A stretch of DNA of 64,000 bases, taken from assembly GCA_963921825.1 (NCBI GenBank), contig OY997594.1, positions 40,232,557 through 40,296,556 of the forward strand. The letters run 5' to 3'. This document shows, piece by piece, positions 59,605 to 64,000 of the stretch (positions are counted from its first letter, which is position 1; every line of letters begins with the position of its first letter). The position numbers and the translations under genes are program-made. Under the pieces are notes generated by a model. That model was not told where the DNA came from and made no database searches. It saw only the letters and a program-made list of their open reading frames with translations. The stretch comes from Erodium maritimum (Eukaryota > Streptophyta > Magnoliopsida > Geraniales > Geraniaceae).

Positions 59605-60172
59605 TGTTTGATGGGAAAAATGACTAAAGCGCCCTTTATCGATCGCGGTGAAAGGGCGGGTGAATTATTGGGGTTGATACACTCGAACGTGTGCAGACCA
59701 ATAAGTTCACTTGTCAGGAGGGGTTTTAGCTACTTTATCACATTTACTGATGATTATAGTAAATATGGTTATGTCTATTCGGTGAGACATAAGTCTGAAC
59801 CTTTGATAAATTCGAAGAGTTTAAGACTAATGTAGAAAACCAGCTCGACAAAGGTATTAAGGCACTTCGATTGGATCGAGGTGGAAAATACTTGGCCACA
59901 AAGTTATTAGATCATCTAAAATAGAATGATATCCTTTTGGAATGGACTCCTCCTTGGACACTGTAGTTGAAAGGTGTAGCCAAACGGAGAAATACGACAT
60001 TGTTAGACAATGGTCCGTTCCATGATTAGTTGGACTGATCTCCTGATTTCTTTCTGGGGTTATGTCTAGAGACGGCCGCGTTCATGGTGAATGGGGCTTC
60101 GACGAAGGGTATGGAAGGGACACCATTTTAGGAATGGTACGGGATGATGCCCGCTTTGTCCTTCCTAAAGAT
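59605..60172 (+). pseudogene. Copia integrase core, fused to the 3' LTR
   Basis: After the LTR F junction the frame reads CLMGKMTKAPF and then LIHSNVC, FITFTDDYSKYGYVY, LRLDRGGKYL, GVAKRRN and SFLKI. In the copia integrase core the Asp of the first block and the Glu of the third are expected. Here the first is Asn (HSN) and the third Lys (AKR); only the second Asp (LRLD) remains. The sequence ends in SFLKI, directly followed by the LTR start TGTTAG. RT, RNase H and the polypurine tract are missing. Confidence 0.87.
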
Positions 60173-61295
60173 TGTTAGTCTTAGTGCCCGTAGTTCAATC
60201 CTAAATGTCCAAATGTATATATCATCGTTAGCAATAACATTAAAGCGGCTTTATATTACTTATGTGTTGGAGGAATAATAAGGATGACGGCTCTATGCCT
60301 TATCTCAATCAGGATATCGGAGATAAAAGGATAAAGACAGGGACGACGGAAAGGTTAGAATCGATAGGGTCGATTCGTTATGCAGTGTCAGGCAAAACTA
60401 AAGTCTCATTAGTTTCCACTTAAATAGGATCAAGTAAAATGGGATTGTACAGTGATCTATTGACATGCATAAACCTAAGGGTCACACCGGAGGATGAAAC
60501 TCATTGACACATTTATGGAGAATGGCCAAAAGGGAGTTGTCTCGGGACATGACCAAAACTGGGTTTTGGGTCATGTGCCCGTAAGTGAATAGGAGATTAT
60601 GGATCGAGACAAGGTTTGGAGTCTTGGGATTGATCACGTCGGATAATGTTGGACATTTCCGGTATGGAAGGCTTGGAAGCGATGAACGCATCACGGGACC
60701 TCATTGGGAATGGCCACGGGCCATGTTCCAAGAGGCCCATGAGAGGCCCATTCAACCAAGGCCCATAGAACTAATTAATCAAGTCTTGATTTATTAGTAC
60801 TAATTAAGCAAGACAAGGATTAAGGTGTTGGTGATTCACCACCTAACCCCATCTTGTCTAGCCATACTTTGTCCTATTTACACCTTACTTGACACCATAC
60901 TTGACCCTGCCTTTAGTTGGACAAGTATGGGGTTGTTATGTTTAAGTCATCTTTTTTCAACATAACAAACACAAGACAAGAATAGGAAACACAACTTCTC
61001 TCCCTCTCTCCCTACAATTTCGGGTTTGGCAAGCTCCCACCTCCATTTTTGTGTTCTTGAGTCCTCAAAGACAATAACTACATGGCTTTGATTCTCATGT
61101 GGATACGGAGGCGTCTTGGAGACTGAAGCCAATCATTCGTTAACCGGTGTTCTTGTTTTGGTAAGAAATAGTGATGAATTTTTCTCTTGTAAATCCATTC
61201 TTTGTTAGTTGTTTCATGGTTTTAATCGTCTCTTGGTTTTCATTGATTTTCCACTGCGAGTTGGTTCATCTCCAACCCTACCTCGAGACACCACA
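60173..61295 (+). repeat. 3' LTR of the copia element, with an internal deletion
   Basis: It starts TGTTAGTCTTAG and ends GAGACACCACA. Relative to the 5' LTR about 540 bases are missing after TATGTGTTGGAG (near 60270). The rest aligns closely. Confidence 0.93.
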
Positions 61296-61300
61296 TAGAG

Positions 61301-62527
61301 TTCGTAAAAATGCAAACTTTAGCCATTTAATGAACTTATTTAGGATTTTCGTTATTTTTATGTCTTGATTTCCTATTGACGGGATAGAAATATGCTAGGA
61401 TGTGTTTTCTCGATTCTCTTGTGTGTTTCACGTCGACCGAACAATTAGGGGGGTTTTCCCTAATTTTTGTTTGCGCTATGTAGATTGATGTTTGGAGCGA
61501 TCCATGATTCGATCTAGTGTGAGACGGGATTTCACTTTTATAGAATTTACTTACGCTTGCGTATTACTAGAACGAGGTTATATTTACTTCAACTTGATTA
61601 TTGGTACCATCTTGATTGTTGGTGTTTAATATTCGAGAAGTGAACTAGGCGTAGCTAAGTAGATTCACCCATGGTTTAGAGTTTACTCATGCTTGTGTAT
61701 TACCAGAGCTTCGTGATTCGTCGCTCTATTTAGTTCTCCTTGATGATCGATTTATTCGGTCGTCAGGGTTGATTGAACTAGGCGTAGCTGAGTAGATTCG
61801 ACATTTATTTAGGGTCATCTCATGCTTGTGTAGGACCAGAGTATCGCGATTCAATACTCTATTTAGTTATACCTGATTTCCGGTGTTCATCGCTATTGAT
61901 GGTATTCGGGAATTAGGAAGTGAACTAGGCGTAGCTGAGTTGATTCGTCGAGTGGTGTAGCTATCTCTACTTGTGGTAGTTGGTAGCGAGAGTGACATGC
62001 ATTCGTTGTCGTTGTATCTCGTTCGATGATTGGTCGAGCTTCGCTCAAGATCATAGAACTACACCATATTCCTATTTTTATTGCTTTCCGATGATTGGTG
62101 GTTCGCATTTCGGTCCGGGCAATGGTCTAGTGCCCTCTCCCCCTGACTAGAATGTGGTTAAGTTCATGATACCGTGTACATAGGAACTTAAGTGTTCTAA
62201 GACCATAAGGAAATCATTATTTTATTTCACCATCGTTAACCAAACCATGCGTTGATTGGCATTCATATTTACTTGTACCCGTGACCGACTCCTTGTGTGA
62301 ATCGAAAGTTATGTGTCTTAGGTGGTAGCGTGTAGATAGATTTTATTGCCTTTTCAAATTAAAAAAACAATATTTACATTTATGCTTTTATTTTCCCTTT
62401 CGGGGATGTGGAAGTGACAGCCCACGTCCCCATGTTTTAGCAAAATACTAGTGATACCTCTACTCCCTGTGGGATCGACCGGTACTTAACCGTTAAATCT
62501 ATTGCTTGATGACCGTGTACTGATGCA
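61301..62527 (+). mobile_element. Probable Athila/Tat-type gypsy LTR, right part
   Basis: It continues 43223-46065. A unit containing GAACTAGGCGTAGCT recurs at 61642, 61775 and 61922. Near the end is CTCTACTCCCTGTGGGATCG, a phrase I associate with Athila/Tat-type LTR ends. The right boundary, near TGATGCA at 62521-62527, is uncertain. Confidence 0.5.
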
Positions 62528-63014
62528 CGTAAAATGAGGGTTTTGACGCATAGCCTTGGAGGATGACTTAGAGCTGTTCAAGCGATTCCCTTGGGTAGTG
62601 ATTCCTTCACATATATGTTACATCATGTAAAGAAGAATGGGCTGCTAGGTGAAGCAGAAGAATGAGATAACAGAAAGAAAGAGAGTACAATGACTTATTG
62701 TGATTTTTTTCCCTATTACGGTTGAATTTCGTTATGTGTGTTTACAATTATTAGTACATGCAATTTTTCACAAGTTATGTTGTGTGCATGAAGATATTTG
62801 CATTAGAGTGCATCCTGGAACTAAGCCGCACAGATTTAAGCCGCCTAGATATAACCCTTATCCTGACAAAACGTCGTGTAGACAACGAACATTTATTGAA
62901 GATGTGTAGATGGGTCAAGGCGTGCAGTAGAATGTCGTCGTACGCCTTTGTGAAATAGGCATTGGACAAACAAGTTCCAGAGGTTATGAAACTGTCGTTA
63001 TATTCATAAGTTTA
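62528..63014. other. Unassigned spacer
   Basis: A few short ORFs on both strands (62700-62969) match nothing I recognise. The last five bases GTTTA should be one TSD copy of the LTR that follows. Confidence 0.45.
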
Positions 63015-64000
63015 TGTTGGGTCTCGAGGTAGGGTTGGAGATGAACCAACTCGCAGCGGAAAATCAATGAAAACCAAGAGACGATTAAAACCATGAAACA
63101 ACTAACAAAGAATTGATTCATAAGAGAAAAATTCAGCACTATTTCTTACCAAAAAAAGAACACACCGGGTAACGAAAGATTTGGCTTGAGTCTCCAAGAC
63201 GCCTACGTATCCTCCAAGGAATCAAAGCCACGTAGTTCTAAGCTAGAGGACTCAAGAACACAAAATGGAGGAAGAACACATCCATGGCCGAAATTGGGGA
63301 GCGGAGGGAGAGAAAAATGTGTTTCTATTCCTGTCTTGTGTTTGTTATGTTGAAAAAAGATGACTTAAAAATAACAAACCCTATCAACTTGTCAAACTAA
63401 AAGAATGGGACAAATATGGAGGAAGAACACATCCATGGCCCAAATTGGGGAGGGGATGGAGAGAAAAATGTGTTTTTATTCTTGTCTTGTGTTTGTTATG
63501 TTGAAAAAACATGACTTAAAAATAACAAACCCTATCAACTTGTCAAACTAAAAGAATGGGACAAATATGGTGCTAAGTAATGCTACACAAGATGGGGTTA
63601 GGTGGTGAATCACCAACACCTTAATCCTTGTCTTGCTTCGTACTAATTAATCAAGACTTGATTAATTAGTTCCATGGGCCTTGGTTGCATGGGCCTTGGA
63701 ACATGGCCCGTGGCCATTCCCAACGAGGTCCCGTGATGTGCTCATCGCCTCCAAGCCTTCCATACCGGAAATGTCCAACATTATCCGACGTGATCAATCC
63801 CAAGACTCCAAGCCTTGTCTCGATCCGTAATGTCCTATTCACTTACGGGCACATGACCCAATACCCAATTTTGGTCATGTCCCGAGACAACTCCCTTTTG
63901 GCAATTCTCCATAGATGTGTTAATGAGTTTCATTCTCTGGTGTGACCCTTAGGTTCATGCATGTCAATAGATCAACGTAAAATCCCATTTCACTTGATCC
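63015..64000 (-). mobile_element. Copia-type LTR on the minus strand, cut by the window edge
   Basis: It starts TGTTGGGTCTCGAGG, the inverse of the end of the LTRs at 39125 and 46066, and matches them onward. It contains the palindrome near 63643-63671 and a 151-bp duplication. Whether it is solo or one end of a full element cannot be seen. Confidence 0.92.
63267..63570. repeat. 151-bp tandem duplication in the minus-strand copia LTR
   Basis: GGAGGAAGAACACATCCATGG occurs at 63267 and again at 63418, and the following 130 bases repeat with few changes. Confidence 0.93.

Larger units (their letters stand above)
46066..61295 (+). mobile_element. Ty1/copia element, internally deleted, with three nested solo LTRs
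   Basis: The TSD TAGAG flanks it (46061-46065 and 61296-61300). The 5' LTR is 46066-47741, the 3' LTR 60173-61295. Between them are a tRNA-Met primer-binding site, gag, protease and integrase remnants, and solo LTRs C, D and F. Gene order protease then integrase is that of Ty1/copia. RT and RNase H are absent. Confidence 0.93.

Noticed and set aside
1..64000. Ordinary host genes, tRNA or rRNA genes, or organelle DNA
   Set aside because: Every long or domain-bearing frame falls in a transposon. I found no tRNA cloverleaf, rRNA or chloroplast and mitochondrial gene order by reading; a tRNA scan could still find one.

Overview
This is plant nuclear DNA, most likely from an angiosperm with a large, repeat-rich genome. 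The evidence is tRNA-Met primer-binding sites, plant superfamilies of transposable elements (MULE, CACTA/TNP2, L1-type LINE, Ty1/copia, Tekay-like Ty3/gypsy, hAT), GT-AG introns and plant-type polyadenylation. I cannot name the species. I see no ordinary host gene outside transposons; almost the whole window is a nest of elements whose borders can be read from target-site duplications (TSDs).

Left part (1-43006), from outermost to innermost. An L1-type LINE (37642-43006, poly-A tail) holds a copia-type solo LTR (39125-40812) and appears to be interrupted on its left by a CACTA transposon (29879-37641, minus strand, left end outside the window). The CACTA holds a solo LTR B (31983-35032) and a second LTR of the same family, E (27770-29878). 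E is interrupted by a Tekay-like gypsy element (5' LTR 1-2309 cut by the window edge, 3' LTR 24460-27769). The gypsy element is interrupted by a 17-kb MULE (3554-20625, perfect 9-bp TSD). The MULE contains another solo LTR A (6445-9642) and a small Pack-MULE-like element (11526-13341, perfect 9-bp TSD). This makes six levels of nesting.

The MULE is the most interesting unit. It carries four genes: a DUF1985 plus Ulp1-like peptidase gene (plus strand, 3988-10941) whose catalytic Cys position is Ser; a short, very acidic, GC-rich ORF with its own TATA box and a hairpin over its stop codon (13553-14119); a GRF-type zinc-finger, coiled-coil and membrane-tail gene (minus, 14726-15477); and a MURA transposase (minus, 17105-19717) with D, D, SWIM and CCHC motifs. 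The Ulp1-like gene, the transposase and the CACTA TNP2 gene are broken only by in-frame TAA or TAG codons, not by frameshifts.

Right part (43007-64000). A gypsy-type LTR of probable Athila/Tat type (about 43223-46065 and 61301-62527) contains a non-autonomous hAT element (43604-45263) and a Ty1/copia element (46066-61295, TSD TAGAG). The copia element contains three more solo LTRs of the A/B/E family: C (48008-51002), D (51568-54803) and F (56565-59604). Its integrase ORF runs straight into the 3' LTR, so RT and RNase H are gone. Another copy of the copia LTR (minus) starts at 63015 and leaves the window.

Overall the window is inactive transposon sediment. One roughly 3-kb LTR family is present six times, five as clean solo LTRs and none with an internal region, which points to strong LTR-LTR recombination.
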